Below, piece by piece: positions 1-8,750 of a stretch of DNA of 28,904 bases. The position numbers and the translations under genes were made by a program. Numbering within the stretch: the first letter of the stretch is position 1; the number at the start of each line of letters is the position of its first letter. Under the pieces are notes generated by a model. It saw nothing but the letters and a program-made list of their open reading frames with translations. It was not told the origin of the DNA and searched no databases. Source of the DNA: an uncultured Christensenella sp. (GTDB taxonomy: Bacteria; Bacillota; Clostridia; Christensenellales; Borkfalkiaceae); assembly GCA_910578145.1 (NCBI GenBank), contig CAJTPJ010000014.1:1-28904 (forward strand). The letters are read 5' to 3'.

Positions 1-18
1 CGCGGACTTTCGTCCGCG
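1..18 (-). terminator. Stem-loop at window edge, candidate terminator of the lichenase gene
   Basis: Bases 1-7 pair perfectly with 12-18 (7 bp, GC-rich). On the minus strand the loop is GAAA, a GNRA tetraloop. It lies 45 bases beyond the lichenase stop codon. Any U-tract would fall outside the window, so its terminator role is inferred. Confidence 0.4.
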
Positions 19-62
19 CCCGTTCTCCGTTGCGCTTAAACCGCGTTGTTTCGCGCTATGCG

Positions 63-1028
63 TCAATTTGACGACGGCGCATACGCAAACCATTTATATT
101 GCGCTTTGGCGGGCAACGCCGCGTTATTTAGCGAACCCAACCAATCGTCCACGCCTATTCCGTTCCAAACGTTCATCATAATTTGCATAGAATGCGACGG
201 AAGCGCCTTTTGCGAAGTTGCCGTTGCGCGGAATACCGCCACACCGTCAACGTACCACACTATACCGTTAGCGCTCCAATCGAAAGCGTATTCGTGGAAA
301 TCCAAAGACGCGTCAAAACCGAGATTGAAGATAAATTCGCTATCGCCCTTGCCGTTAGTGTAGAAATTAAACTGAACTATCGACGTATCTTTGCCTAAAA
401 ATTCGATATCTATTTCATCCCAAACGGGTTTGTTTGTGTAAGTAAAAAACGACGAAACAACACCCGAGCATTTTGCCGGTTTCATACAAACGGAATAAAA
501 CCCGTACGAGTATTTGTTCTTAGAACGGTATTCCGCGCCGGCGTAACCGTTACCTTCCTTTGAAACCGACATACTCATAACACCGTCTTTGACGGTAGCA
601 CTGCTTTTACGCCAGGTACAGTTAAACATATTTCCGTTGGAATAACCGTCCGCCCAGATAAAATCAGGGGAAGCGCCCTGCGAAAAGTTTACTATTTTTT
701 CATTTTCTTTAGTAAGTCGGTTGGCAATTCCCGCAGCCGACTCGTGCGGGGTAAAAGGCGGTTTGTTTTGGTTGCCGTCGTTATCGCCTTCTCCGTCGCC
801 GCCACCCACGTTATCATCGTCGTTATTATCGTCGCCATCGCTATCGTTTTCGTTATTATTATCGTTGTCGCCGTTGAGCTCGTCGTCTTTATTAGGAGGC
901 AAGTCTTCTTGGTTGGAAGACGGGGGTATAAACCCGTTTAAAAAGCCACAACCCGCCGCGGCGGTTACGGAAGTAATTACGAAAATGCACGAAACGATTA
1001 TAGCAAAAACCTTAAATATTTTTTTCAT
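63..1028 (-). CDS. Lichenase-type GH16 lipoprotein (endo-beta-1,3-1,4-glucanase)
   Basis: The product is a predicted secreted lipoprotein of 321 aa that should hydrolyse mixed-linkage beta-1,3-1,4-glucans outside the cell. Residues 1-27 form a signal peptide ending in AAGC (lipid-modified Cys27). Residues about 35-92 are an Asn/Asp/Gly-rich acidic linker, and the GH16 domain fills about 110-318. The catalytic motif WDEIDIEFLGKD starts at 203, with Glu205 as nucleophile, Asp207, and Glu209 as acid/base. The following VQFNFYTNG, YAFDW, WYVDG and WNGIGVDDWLG segments follow the Bacillus licheninase pattern closely, so the subfamily is lichenase rather than laminarinase or agarase. The ATG at 1028 has an AGGAAAG ribosome binding site. 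It is last in a minus-strand group with the GH3 and Ig-like lipoprotein genes, separated from them by a terminator. I see no good promoter of its own, so it may depend on read-through. Confidence 0.93.
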   Translation of the reverse strand: MKKIFKVFAIIVSCIFVITSVTAAAGCGFLNGFIPPSSNQEDLPPNKDDELNGDNDNNNENDSDGDDNNDDDNVGGGDGEGDNDGNQNKPPFTPHESAAGIANRLTKENEKIVNFSQGASPDFIWADGYSNGNMFNCTWRKSSATVKDGVMSMSVSKEGNGYAGAEYRSKNKYSYGFYSVCMKPAKCSGVVSSFFTYTNKPVWDEIDIEFLGKDTSIVQFNFYTNGKGDSEFIFNLGFDASLDFHEYAFDWSANGIVWYVDGVAVFRATATSQKALPSHSMQIMMNVWNGIGVDDWLGSLNNAALPAKAQYKWFAYAPSSN

Positions 1029-1067
1029 ATTTACTTTCCTTATTTAAAACTAAACTGTTTGCAGTCA

Positions 1068-1109
1068 ATCTATAAAATAAACGCTATTCCTTGCGAAATA
1101 GCGTTTATT
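1068..1109 (-). terminator. Rho-independent terminator after the Ig-like lipoprotein gene
   Basis: Bases 1076-1088 pair with 1097-1109 (13 bp, loop 1089-1096). On the minus strand the hairpin is followed by a U-rich run at 1075-1068. It sits 41 bases beyond the stop codon at 1151. Confidence 0.75.
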
Positions 1110-1150
1110 CCTATTTAGTGATTGCGTTAAGCATTATACGCTATCCGTTT

Positions 1151-3022
1151 TTACTCTGCCGTAACGTTTTCAACCTTGATAGCTACGCAGCCGTAGTTAT
1201 ACGCCTGTCCCCAGTTATTGTTCTCGGTACCATCGAAATCTACGCCCGCCTGGTAGTTGACTATAGAATACTTTTTGTTGTCACCTACGGTAACGCTTGC
1301 GCCGGGAACTGCGCTTTCTGCGCTAAGTTTAAGGTCTCTTAACTTGTTATCGTCATAACCCTCTTCGGTGGGCAGCTTCTCGGTGAAGTGCGCGCTGTAA
1401 GCGCCCGTACTTCCGTCGGAAATAGCGTCTACGGTAAGTCTGGTTATATCGTACTTTATTAAGAAAGTGCTATCTTCTTCGTTTACGCTAACGGAAACCC
1501 TGGTAAACTCCCACTTTTTCCAGCCGCCGCCGCATTCCTGAAGGTCGAACGGGGTAGCGTTGAGCCAAGCCTTAGCTGCGTCCACATCGTCGAACGCGTC
1601 TAATTTAACGGTGCCTGCAAGATTGAAAATTGCCTTACCTTCTTCTACGGTGAGCGTTACGCCCGTTGCAACGGCAACATCAGCCGCAAGCGCTTCGGGC
1701 GCTTCGGGAACTATAGGAGCATTGGGGTCTACGTAACCTTCAAGTTTGGTTTCGTCGTCAACCCACTTGTGAGTAGATTCGCCCAAATCTTTAAACTGAA
1801 TGTCGTAAATAGAAACCTTAACCACGTTGCCTACGTCTTCGCCGTCTTTAGGTTCGGAAAGTAAACCGAGAAGGATGTTAACTGCGGTTTCAACGTTATC
1901 GTATACGCCGTTAGCGTAGATTGCACCGCTGTCGCCGTGTCTGAACTGAACGGTAATTTCTTGTTCTTCGTTTGCAACTACTTCAGCCTTATGGTTATCT
2001 TCGTTGTCTTCGCTCATATGATAGCCGGTAGCGTTGTCGTCATAAGGATTTACAACTACGGTGCCTGCAGCGTTAGATAAAATTTTAAATTTAATTTCGT
2101 AATTGTGGTTAGCTTCAAGTTTGCCTTTGTTACCGGTACTGCTACGGTAGAAAAGCTGAATTGCCGAATCCTTAGCGCCGGGAGCCATTGAACCCGTGTA
2201 TTTATCAACCGAGAAAGTAATGTTCATTTTTCCCGCGCCGATATATTTATAACCTTCGGAAGGAGTAGTTTCTTCGTAGGGTTCGGTGTACGCGCTGTAA
2301 ATACTTGTGTTGGACCAGTTATAACCTTTGTCGCCCCAATATCCCCAAGTATCCGCGGGCGTTTTGTTCTGCTCGAAAGTTTCCATTAATTCCGCGCCTT
2401 CGATTTCGGCAACCACTACGTTAACCGAAGCGGACTGCTCGCCACCGCCTACGCGCTTAGCCGTGATAACCGCTTCGCCGGGGTTAACGCCGCTGATAAC
2501 GCCTCCGTTAACGGCAACCAAACCTTGGTTTGAAGTACTCCAAGCAATTTGCTCGTTTTCCTGCTCTATGTCGTTTTTGTAAACTTTAGCGCTGAGAGTT
2601 AAAGTTCCGTCAACGTCAAGTTCAATTTTACCGTCGGCGTTAGGTTCATAACCCGAAATTCTTACTTCCACAGCGTTAACGGTTACGTTGCAAGTTGCCG
2701 TAAATTCACCGTAAGTTGCGGTAATTTTAGCGGTACCTTTCGTTTTACCGGAAACTATGCCTCTCGTAACGGACGCAACCGCTTGGTTATCCGAAGCCCA
2801 AGTTACGTCGCCTACTTTAAGGTCTGCGGTAGTTTCGTCTTTGTACGTTGCGGTTACGGCAAGCCTAGCAGTGTCGCCCGTTTCAACCTCTACCGTAGTA
2901 GGGTTGATTGCAATAGCCGTTATTGCCTCTTCCCCGTCGCCTCCGCAAGCCGCGAACGAAAACACGAATACGAGTGAAAGTACGACGGCGAGCGCAGATA
3001 AAAAGTGCTTTTTAAATTTCAT
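1151..3022 (-). CDS. Surface lipoprotein with two BIG2 Ig-like domains
   Basis: The 623-aa product starts with a lipoprotein signal peptide (FAAC, lipid Cys26). Two bacterial Ig-like (BIG2) domains follow, about 34-116 and 118-207. Both show the family pattern of a conserved Trp before a Ser-Asn or Ser-Asp pair, then G-(I/V)-(V/I)-SG and a closing ITA strand. Residues about 210-420 look like a beta-sandwich resembling carbohydrate-binding modules (repeated FxV, YEIKFKI and VSIYDIQFKD strands). Residues about 440-620 form another beta-rich region I cannot assign. No catalytic motif is visible, so a glycan-binding or cell-surface display role is inferred. The start codon at 3022 follows an AAAGGGG ribosome binding site. 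The gene begins 56 bases after the GH3 gene ends, with no terminator between them, so the two probably share a transcript. Confidence 0.8.
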   Translation of the reverse strand: MKFKKHFLSALAVVLSLVFVFSFAACGGDGEEAITAIAINPTTVEVETGDTARLAVTATYKDETTADLKVGDVTWASDNQAVASVTRGIVSGKTKGTAKITATYGEFTATCNVTVNAVEVRISGYEPNADGKIELDVDGTLTLSAKVYKNDIEQENEQIAWSTSNQGLVAVNGGVISGVNPGEAVITAKRVGGGEQSASVNVVVAEIEGAELMETFEQNKTPADTWGYWGDKGYNWSNTSIYSAYTEPYEETTPSEGYKYIGAGKMNITFSVDKYTGSMAPGAKDSAIQLFYRSSTGNKGKLEANHNYEIKFKILSNAAGTVVVNPYDDNATGYHMSEDNEDNHKAEVVANEEQEITVQFRHGDSGAIYANGVYDNVETAVNILLGLLSEPKDGEDVGNVVKVSIYDIQFKDLGESTHKWVDDETKLEGYVDPNAPIVPEAPEALAADVAVATGVTLTVEEGKAIFNLAGTVKLDAFDDVDAAKAWLNATPFDLQECGGGWKKWEFTRVSVSVNEEDSTFLIKYDITRLTVDAISDGSTGAYSAHFTEKLPTEEGYDDNKLRDLKLSAESAVPGASVTVGDNKKYSIVNYQAGVDFDGTENNNWGQAYNYGCVAIKVENVTAE

Positions 3023-3078
3023 AAATATACGTCCCCTTTATAAAAATTTTTTCAATTTAACCGTTAAACGAACTTTTA

Positions 3079-6000
3079 TTATTCGTCTTTGGGTGTTTCG
3101 GCAGATTCTGTCCCGTCCGCAGACGCGGTATTTTCCGCCTTTTTGTTTTGCCTAAGGTTTTTCACAAGGAAATAAGCCATTGCCGCAACACCCGCTGCCA
3201 AAACAAGTTCAACGGCTACTACTGCCGCAACCCAAGCAAGGTTGTAATGAGCGCCCTTGTTCAAATCGATTTCGGCGCTGGGGTCAAAGCTCTTAGCCGC
3301 GTTTTGCGTATCTACGAACGTCCACAAAACGTCGTGCGCAACTCTTTCGGCTACTTTATAGCCGGTGTCGTTTTTAATGGTATTAAACACGGTATCGGTA
3401 AGACCGTTGGTCAACCATATGCTGTTACCTGCCCAAATGCCGCGGTAAGGAGGCATATAGCTTTCGCCGGAGTTCATCCAGTCGGTTACCGCGCTTCCGC
3501 GGAAGCCCCATTCGTCTCTGACGATTTCCGTCATAACGCCATAGTTTGCGCCGGACCAAACTCTGCCCAAACGGTTCATACTAGTCATAAGCGCGTTACC
3601 GCCGCCCTCTTTAATCATAATTTCAAAGGGTTTAAGGTAAATTTCACGAAGAGTCTGCTCGGTAAGGAACGTGAACAAGCCCTCGCGGTTATATTCGGTA
3701 TCGTTAACCACGAAATGTTTAACGTACGAATAAACGCCCATATCTTTAGCGCCGGAAACGGTTCCCGCGCAGATTTTGCCCGCCAACACGCCGTCTTCGG
3801 AATAATATTCGCCGTTTCTTCCGCCGAAAGGATTGCGGTGAGTATTGGCGCCGGGCGCGTACCAGCCGTACAAGCCATCGACAGAATCTTTTTCTCTGCC
3901 AACGCTGCGGCCCAACGCAACAGCCAACTTGGTGCTCCAAGTTTGAGCAAGCATAGTTCCGCTGGGATAAGCCACGAATTCGCAACTAGTGCCTTCGCCG
4001 CCCGTTACGCGGGTGTTAAAGCCGAGAGGTCCGTCCAAATCGACGAATTCTTTTTTGCCGATGCTGGGAATTGCGTTAGTTTTGAAATAACCGTCGCTGA
4101 CTAATCCAGCAAGTTCGCTGTTGGATATATTAGCAATTAACAACTTCCAAATATCGTCGTCGTATTTGGTGGTATCCATAGCGTCTTCAAGTTTTAAACC
4201 GTTGCCGCCTTCCGAAACGTCGCGCTTCGTACCGTACCCGCCCTCGGCGTCGGTGTAACCCGCGTACTCTAACTGTTTCTGGGTAGGCGCAACCAACTTA
4301 GCAATTTCCAAAGCCTCGTCGGTCATATTTCTTGCGGTTGTTATTTTCTTGGGATAGGTGCCCTTGAAATCTGCACGAGATAAATATTTAACGCCGCCGT
4401 CGCTTTCGTGTCTTCCGTCAAGGTCTGCTTCGTCGATAGTCTGGTCGTTATTTTTGCCGTCTTTATTTGTGAAACGATTTTCAACGGTAGCACCCGTATC
4501 TTCGTCTTTATCGTAGATATAGCCTTTTGCGGGAACGGTATAGTTTAAAACTGCCGAACCGCTTGCCATATCGGCAGCTTCGTGCGAGTTTTTCATAAGG
4601 CGAAGCTGATAGTCTCCGCCGTCAAGTTCGTAACCCGTGTGTCCGTTGTCGTTTTTATCGTAGCAATCGTACGAAGCCATACCCTGCGCGCTGACGGAAA
4701 GAGTAACCACGTCGAAACCGCCGGGCTGAATAACGTCCGTCTTTGCAAAATCCGCAAGGTTGACTACCGCCTTTTCAATACCGCCTTTTATATATTGAGG
4801 CGTGTAGTACAGCTGCACCACGTCCGCGCCGGGATAGGTTTTGCTGTTATTTTTTACTTTAACGGTAATTTCGATTTTATCGTCCGCTTTAAGTTCCGAA
4901 CCCGAGGGAATGCTTACGTCCGTAACTTCCCACTCGAAATCCGCATAAGAAAGCCCGTAACCGAAGGGGTATTGAACGACGCCGTCGTAACCTTTGCCGT
5001 ATTCGTTATTAACGTCCGCCCAATAGCCTTCCGCGTCGGCAGTTTCAAACCATTTATATCCGACGTAAATTCCTTCAGAATAGTCAACGTACGCCTTAAA
5101 ACGCGAATCTCTTTCGGTTTTACGGTTGTTGTAAATGGTGCCCGCACCTACTTCGCCGTTACCTTTGCTACCCTGATTCACAGCCGAAGGCGTAGTGCCG
5201 ATAATGTCGTAAGCGTAGGTGTCTACCGTTCTGCCCGAGGGAGAAACCAATTTCTTTTCGGTGATAACTTTACCGCTGGCGTCCGTTTTATAAACGGGCG
5301 TTCCGTCGTCGTTGTATTTTATGTTGCCTTCGGCATCAGTCTCGGGAATGGGTTCTTCTTTCTCACCGCGAAGCACGTTGATAAGCCCGTTCACGCCCGA
5401 AAGTCCCGTAATGCCTACGAGAAGCGCGCCGTCGATATCTTCACTTTCAATAAAGCCCGTTTCCATAGTGTTAGCTGTATTGAGCACGACTATAACCTTA
5501 TCGCAAAGCTCGGTTGCGGCTTTAATCATATTTTCTTCGTCAGGTGAAAGTTGAAGGTAATGCCTGTCGTTAAAAGTTTTTTTGATATTTTTTCCCGCTT
5601 CGGTTTGTCTTACCTGTTCCGTAGCGGATAAATCCTTACTTTCACTGCCCGTTCTGCCTATAACCACGATACCTACGCCGCTGTTAATAACGTCGCTCTT
5701 TACAGCCGTGGAAATATACTCGTTATAGCTCGGCTCGCGCAATACGAAAATTTCTTCCGAACCGAATCTAACGCCGCCCCTATACTCCAAATAGTCCTGT
5801 TCGCCGTAAATTTTTACGTGCGCGGTATAATAATCCTTGTATAAATTGTAAAGGTCTTCGTTATACTTGATTCCTGCCGCTTCCAATGCGGGAAACAGCT
5901 TAACTTTCGGAAGGTCGGTATTTGCATATCCCGAACCGAACGCCATAGTCATCCAGTCGTAACCTGCCCAACCGAACACGTTGACGCCCGCGTCGAGTTC

Positions 6001-6273
6001 CTGTTTTGAAAGAGGCAAAGCCGCGTTACCTTTCGCGTCTTTTTCGTTTTTCAAAAGCACGACGCCTTCTTCAACTATGTCCTCGCACAGCTCCGTTCCG
6101 CCTTCTAACACGGCGGAGTCGGTATTTTGCGAACGACCGTACAACCACAAGCTGATATCTTGCCAAAACATTGACGCAGCAATTACGAGCGCAAGCATTA
6201 CAGCCACTACCGCGGTAATACCAGGCACGAAAATCGCAAGTGATTTTTTAACGGACATTGCTTTTTTTGCCAT
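3079..6273 (-). CDS. Circularly permuted GH3 beta-glucosidase with N- and C-terminal membrane segments
   Basis: The 1064-aa protein is a glycoside hydrolase family 3 enzyme with its domains in reversed order. The GH3 C-type alpha/beta sandwich comes first (about 60-440, ending in PFGYGLSY). A fibronectin-III-like domain follows (about 446-535, PGADVVQLYY). The TIM-barrel GH3 N-type domain comes last (about 715-990). The barrel shows DGPLGF (747-752), KHFVVND (852-858) and VTDW (929-932), where Asp931 is the expected nucleophile. The same order is known from beta-glucosidases of Ruminococcus and Butyrivibrio. Unusually, there is a hydrophobic segment at about 11-35 and another at about 1012-1037 followed by a basic stretch, so both ends appear embedded in the membrane with the enzyme outside. 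Residues 305-345 are a low-complexity insertion in the first domain. The ATG at 6273 has an AAAGGAG ribosome binding site. Likely substrates are beta-linked gluco-oligosaccharides such as those released by the nearby lichenase. Confidence 0.93.
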   Translation of the reverse strand: MAKKAMSVKKSLAIFVPGITAVVAVMLALVIAASMFWQDISLWLYGRSQNTDSAVLEGGTELCEDIVEEGVVLLKNEKDAKGNAALPLSKQELDAGVNVFGWAGYDWMTMAFGSGYANTDLPKVKLFPALEAAGIKYNEDLYNLYKDYYTAHVKIYGEQDYLEYRGGVRFGSEEIFVLREPSYNEYISTAVKSDVINSGVGIVVIGRTGSESKDLSATEQVRQTEAGKNIKKTFNDRHYLQLSPDEENMIKAATELCDKVIVVLNTANTMETGFIESEDIDGALLVGITGLSGVNGLINVLRGEKEEPIPETDAEGNIKYNDDGTPVYKTDASGKVITEKKLVSPSGRTVDTYAYDIIGTTPSAVNQGSKGNGEVGAGTIYNNRKTERDSRFKAYVDYSEGIYVGYKWFETADAEGYWADVNNEYGKGYDGVVQYPFGYGLSYADFEWEVTDVSIPSGSELKADDKIEITVKVKNNSKTYPGADVVQLYYTPQYIKGGIEKAVVNLADFAKTDVIQPGGFDVVTLSVSAQGMASYDCYDKNDNGHTGYELDGGDYQLRLMKNSHEAADMASGSAVLNYTVPAKGYIYDKDEDTGATVENRFTNKDGKNNDQTIDEADLDGRHESDGGVKYLSRADFKGTYPKKITTARNMTDEALEIAKLVAPTQKQLEYAGYTDAEGGYGTKRDVSEGGNGLKLEDAMDTTKYDDDIWKLLIANISNSELAGLVSDGYFKTNAIPSIGKKEFVDLDGPLGFNTRVTGGEGTSCEFVAYPSGTMLAQTWSTKLAVALGRSVGREKDSVDGLYGWYAPGANTHRNPFGGRNGEYYSEDGVLAGKICAGTVSGAKDMGVYSYVKHFVVNDTEYNREGLFTFLTEQTLREIYLKPFEIMIKEGGGNALMTSMNRLGRVWSGANYGVMTEIVRDEWGFRGSAVTDWMNSGESYMPPYRGIWAGNSIWLTNGLTDTVFNTIKNDTGYKVAERVAHDVLWTFVDTQNAAKSFDPSAEIDLNKGAHYNLAWVAAVVAVELVLAAGVAAMAYFLVKNLRQNKKAENTASADGTESAETPKDE

Positions 6274-6307
6274 TTACGTTTTCTCCTTTATTAATTAATT
6301 TAGTAAC

Positions 6308-6344
6308 TTCCGTAAAACGGCTCGGCAAAAAGCCGCTTCCGGAA
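6308..6344 (-). terminator. Weak hairpin after the kinase gene, possible terminator
   Basis: Bases 6318-6322 pair with 6331-6335, and an outer stem pairs 6308-6312 with 6340-6344. On the minus strand the inner hairpin is followed by only four T before the outer arm. It lies inside the GH3 leader, downstream of that gene's promoter, so it could instead be a leader structure. Confidence 0.3.
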
Positions 6345-6355
6345 CTTGCGATGAA

Positions 6356-6384
6356 ATTATAAAATAGTAGAAAGTTACAAACAA
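6356..6384 (-). promoter_or_regulatory. SigA-type promoter for the GH3 operon
   Basis: The minus strand reads TTGTTT (6384-6379), 17 bases, then a perfect TATAAT (6361-6356). The predicted start near 6349 gives a leader of about 75 bases. A second possible promoter lies upstream: TTGACA at 6426-6421, 16 bases, then TACAGT at 6404-6399. Confidence 0.6.
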
Positions 6385-6436
6385 GATTAGTTCCTTAAAC
6401 TGTAATTTAATTTCACATATTGTCAAAAATTAAAAT

Positions 6437-7801
6437 TTACCTGCCTGTAAAGATGATGTTCAAATGAAAAATCCCGTCCGCGGTAAACGCTTTAAGTTTG
6501 CCGTCGTACTTTCTGACTATCATACCCATACTGCGCATACCGAAGCCGTGACTGGTTTTATCCGACTTAGTGGTAAGCGGAAGTCCGTCGGAAAATCGGC
6601 GTTCGCCAATAAAATAGTTTTCCTCCTGAACTATTACGATATTGCCCTTTGATTTAACGGAAATATTTACAATCCTGCGCTCTCTTTCCTCTATTTCCTT
6701 TACCGCCTCCAACGCGTTGTCTATAAGATTTCCGAAAAGACAGTACAGGTCGCCCGCTTCGATAAACTCCAACTGTTTACCGTCAATCATACAGGACAAA
6801 GTTATTCCGTTTTGTTCGCAATACAGGCTTTTTTCGTTAATCAACACGTTAAGCAGGGTATTGCCCGTATCCTTTTTCAAATCGTAAAAGGATATACTGT
6901 CGCGCAATTCTTTTAACTCTTCGGCGCGCATAACCCCCTGTGCGCTTAACGCGTCGAGCTTATACTTAATGTCGTGGCATTTCACATTGATAAGCTCTAT
7001 ACTGTCCTTTGATATCTGGTATTGCTTTTCGCCTTGCTGTACGGCGTATTTCAGATATTCGACCTCGCGCAGAAGCTGACTTTCCACAATGGACTTGGAC
7101 GCCAGCAAAACTACTATCAGACAACACACTGCCGAAAACGCGTTGCCCGTTTGGCGAAGCACGTAATACCCGTTGTTTTCAAACCTGTTTTCACGCACGA
7201 CGCTTAATTTTGCAAAATACACGTCTTCTACCGAGCATAAAAAAATCGTTATGCCCAAAATAAAAAACGTTATTAAAAGCATTTTGTAGTTTAGCGACCT
7301 GTTTTTTAGTTTTACAGCAATTCTTTTTATAAAGATGAACCAGAAACTTACTGCGCAGATTATAAAAATCGTGTAATAAACGAGGCGATAGAAAAGGTCG
7401 AAATACGCGCCCCAATTATCGTAAAGGCGAAGCCGTTCGCCGAAAGTCCAAATTAACAAATAAACTTTATACGCAAGATTTTGCGCGGCGTATGCCATAC
7501 CGCATCCGATAAGCACGGTAAAATAATTTTCTTTAAAGCAAAAATACGCCAACAGCGTAAAAGCCAAAAACAGAAAAGTATAAACGAGTATACGTCCCCA
7601 CACTGCGTTGCCGAATGCCGTGTAAAAGCAGGCTACGGGCAACCCGAGCGCAAAAATCGCAATAAAACCGAGCGTGGCGCGCAAAGCAAATTTGTTTCTG
7701 CGGTTGAGCTTATATAAAAAGAGCACGGCAAAAACCGAGTATTCAAATAAAAATTCGACGATTATAATGCCGTATATATAGAGAATTTGCAAAAACGACA
7801 T
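6437..7801 (-). CDS. Membrane sensor histidine kinase, GHKL/AgrC-like
   Basis: The 454-aa product has six or seven hydrophobic segments in residues 1-235, then a coiled region and a cytoplasmic kinase core of the GHKL type that partners LytTR regulators. The phospho-acceptor is probably His276 in KCHDIKYKL. The N-box is NLIDNALEA (358-366) and the glycine-rich ATP-lid motif is HGFGMRS (418-424). The architecture is that of AgrC- or VirS-like peptide-sensing kinases, where the multi-pass membrane domain receives the signal. The gene starts two bases after the response-regulator stop codon, so the pair is translationally linked. The signal is unknown. No precursor peptide gene is evident beside it, which weakens a quorum-sensing reading. 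The next gene is the GH3 enzyme, suggesting but not proving a link to glucan use. Confidence 0.88.
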   Translation of the reverse strand: MSFLQILYIYGIIIVEFLFEYSVFAVLFLYKLNRRNKFALRATLGFIAIFALGLPVACFYTAFGNAVWGRILVYTFLFLAFTLLAYFCFKENYFTVLIGCGMAYAAQNLAYKVYLLIWTFGERLRLYDNWGAYFDLFYRLVYYTIFIICAVSFWFIFIKRIAVKLKNRSLNYKMLLITFFILGITIFLCSVEDVYFAKLSVVRENRFENNGYYVLRQTGNAFSAVCCLIVVLLASKSIVESQLLREVEYLKYAVQQGEKQYQISKDSIELINVKCHDIKYKLDALSAQGVMRAEELKELRDSISFYDLKKDTGNTLLNVLINEKSLYCEQNGITLSCMIDGKQLEFIEAGDLYCLFGNLIDNALEAVKEIEERERRIVNISVKSKGNIVIVQEENYFIGERRFSDGLPLTTKSDKTSHGFGMRSMGMIVRKYDGKLKAFTADGIFHLNIIFTGR

Positions 7802-7803
7802 AA

Positions 7804-8514
7804 CTATTCACCCAGCCCCGCGTACCAGGCGGCAAGCTCGGACATAAAGGCCTTTTTTCTGGGACGGCTGATTGCAAGCGTTTCCGCACCCAGCCGAACG
7901 GTTGAGCCGTCTACTGAAACGATAAAACGAGGATTTACCAAATAACATTGGTTGCAACGTAAAAACCCGAATTTTTTAAGTTCCGCTTCCACTTGCGAAA
8001 GCACGCCCGTACGCTCTACCACTCCGTCTACGGTGTTGTAGTAAAGCCTATGGCGGACTATTTCTACGTAAATCAGCTTGTCCGTAGAAATTCGGCAAAT
8101 GCCTTTGGACGTGTTAAGCACGAAATCCTGCTTTTCGTTTATGGCGTACAAATCTAACGCCTTTCTGAATTTAAGCGCAAAATCGTAATATTGCACGGGC
8201 TTGATTATGTAAGCAGTGGCGTCTACTTCATAGCCCTTTTGCGCGTACTGTATTAAATTGGTAATGAATATAAGCGAAACGGTTTTATCCAAAGTTCTAA
8301 GTTCTACGGAAGCGCTCATACCGTCGCGGTGCGGCATTTGAATGTCCATAAACACCACCGCGTACTTAGCTTTGTAACCGTTTAAAAAATCTACCGCATC
8401 GCGAAATCTGTCAATGCGAAATTCCTGCCCCGTTTCCTTTGAAAACCGCCTTATATATTCGCTTAAAATTTCCGCCGCTCCGTCCTCGTCTTCTACGATA
8501 GCGATATTTCTCAT
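7804..8514 (-). CDS. LytTR-family response regulator
   Basis: The 236-aa product is a two-domain transcription regulator. The receiver domain (about 1-120) has an acidic cluster at the N-terminus (VEDED), the phospho-acceptor Asp57 in FMDIQMP and Lys105 in IIKP. The C-terminal LytTR DNA-binding domain (about 130-230) shows IYVEIVRHRLYY, FLRCNQCYLVNP and the RPRKK turn. Regulators of this type bind pairs of short direct repeats. It is the first gene of a two-gene operon with the GHKL kinase. The ATG at 8514 has an AAAGGAG ribosome binding site. A strong promoter and an unusual structured leader precede it, so expression may be controlled after initiation or by an operator just downstream of the start site. 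Confidence 0.93.
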   Translation of the reverse strand: MRNIAIVEDEDGAAEILSEYIRRFSKETGQEFRIDRFRDAVDFLNGYKAKYAVVFMDIQMPHRDGMSASVELRTLDKTVSLIFITNLIQYAQKGYEVDATAYIIKPVQYYDFALKFRKALDLYAINEKQDFVLNTSKGICRISTDKLIYVEIVRHRLYYNTVDGVVERTGVLSQVEAELKKFGFLRCNQCYLVNPRFIVSVDGSTVRLGAETLAISRPRKKAFMSELAAWYAGLGE

Positions 8515-8540
8515 ACACAGCTCCTTTGCTATTAATCGTT

Positions 8541-8583
8541 TTTCTTGCTTATTTCATAAGCAAGAAACGGGTATACCCGTTTC
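8541..8583 (-). promoter_or_regulatory. Two overlapping inverted repeats in the response-regulator leader
   Basis: A perfect 20-base palindrome occupies 8564-8583, centred between 8573 and 8574. A second inverted repeat pairs 8541-8552 with 8556-8567 (12 bp, 3-base loop). The two share bases 8564-8567. Both lie between the predicted transcription start (about 8598) and the ribosome binding site. There is no U-run after either, so they are not simple terminators. An operator or an RNA switch is possible. Confidence 0.6.
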
Positions 8584-8604
8584 AAATCGTATTTAGTTTT
8601 CTTT

Positions 8605-8633
8605 ATTCTATCATAGCTTTAACTGCTTTGCAA
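8605..8633 (-). promoter_or_regulatory. SigA-type promoter for the LytTR two-component operon
   Basis: The minus strand reads TTGCAA (8633-8628), a 17-base spacer, then TAGAAT (8610-8605). The expected start is about 8598, leaving a leader of about 84 bases. The remaining gap between 8634 and 8750 is AT-rich with no gene that I can support. Confidence 0.65.
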
Positions 8634-8750
8634 TAGCTAATTTAATTTTTTTAATTTGCGTAAAAATGAAAAAAGCCGCCGCGAAAAAGCGCACTTCCCA
8701 TAGGGAATTAAAAAACTAAATGATTAAGAGCTATACTTTCAAGCAAGGAC

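Noticed and set aside
781..905. Repetitive Asn/Asp/Gly codons in the lichenase gene as a DNA repeat element
   Set aside because: It is a low-complexity protein linker common in lipoproteins. The units are irregular at DNA level.
1050..1075. TTGACT on the minus strand as a promoter for the lichenase gene
   Set aside because: No -10 box at a usable distance. The best candidate would put the start inside the ribosome binding site.
3148..5547. Long plus-strand frames of over 300 codons opposite the GH3 gene
   Set aside because: They mirror the GH3 coding frame, have no ribosome binding site or recognisable domain, and the minus-strand protein has clear catalytic motifs.
6395..6403. LytTR-like half site (ACAGTTTAA) upstream of the GH3 promoter
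   Set aside because: LytTR regulators need two direct repeats about 22 bases apart, and no second copy is found at that spacing on either side.
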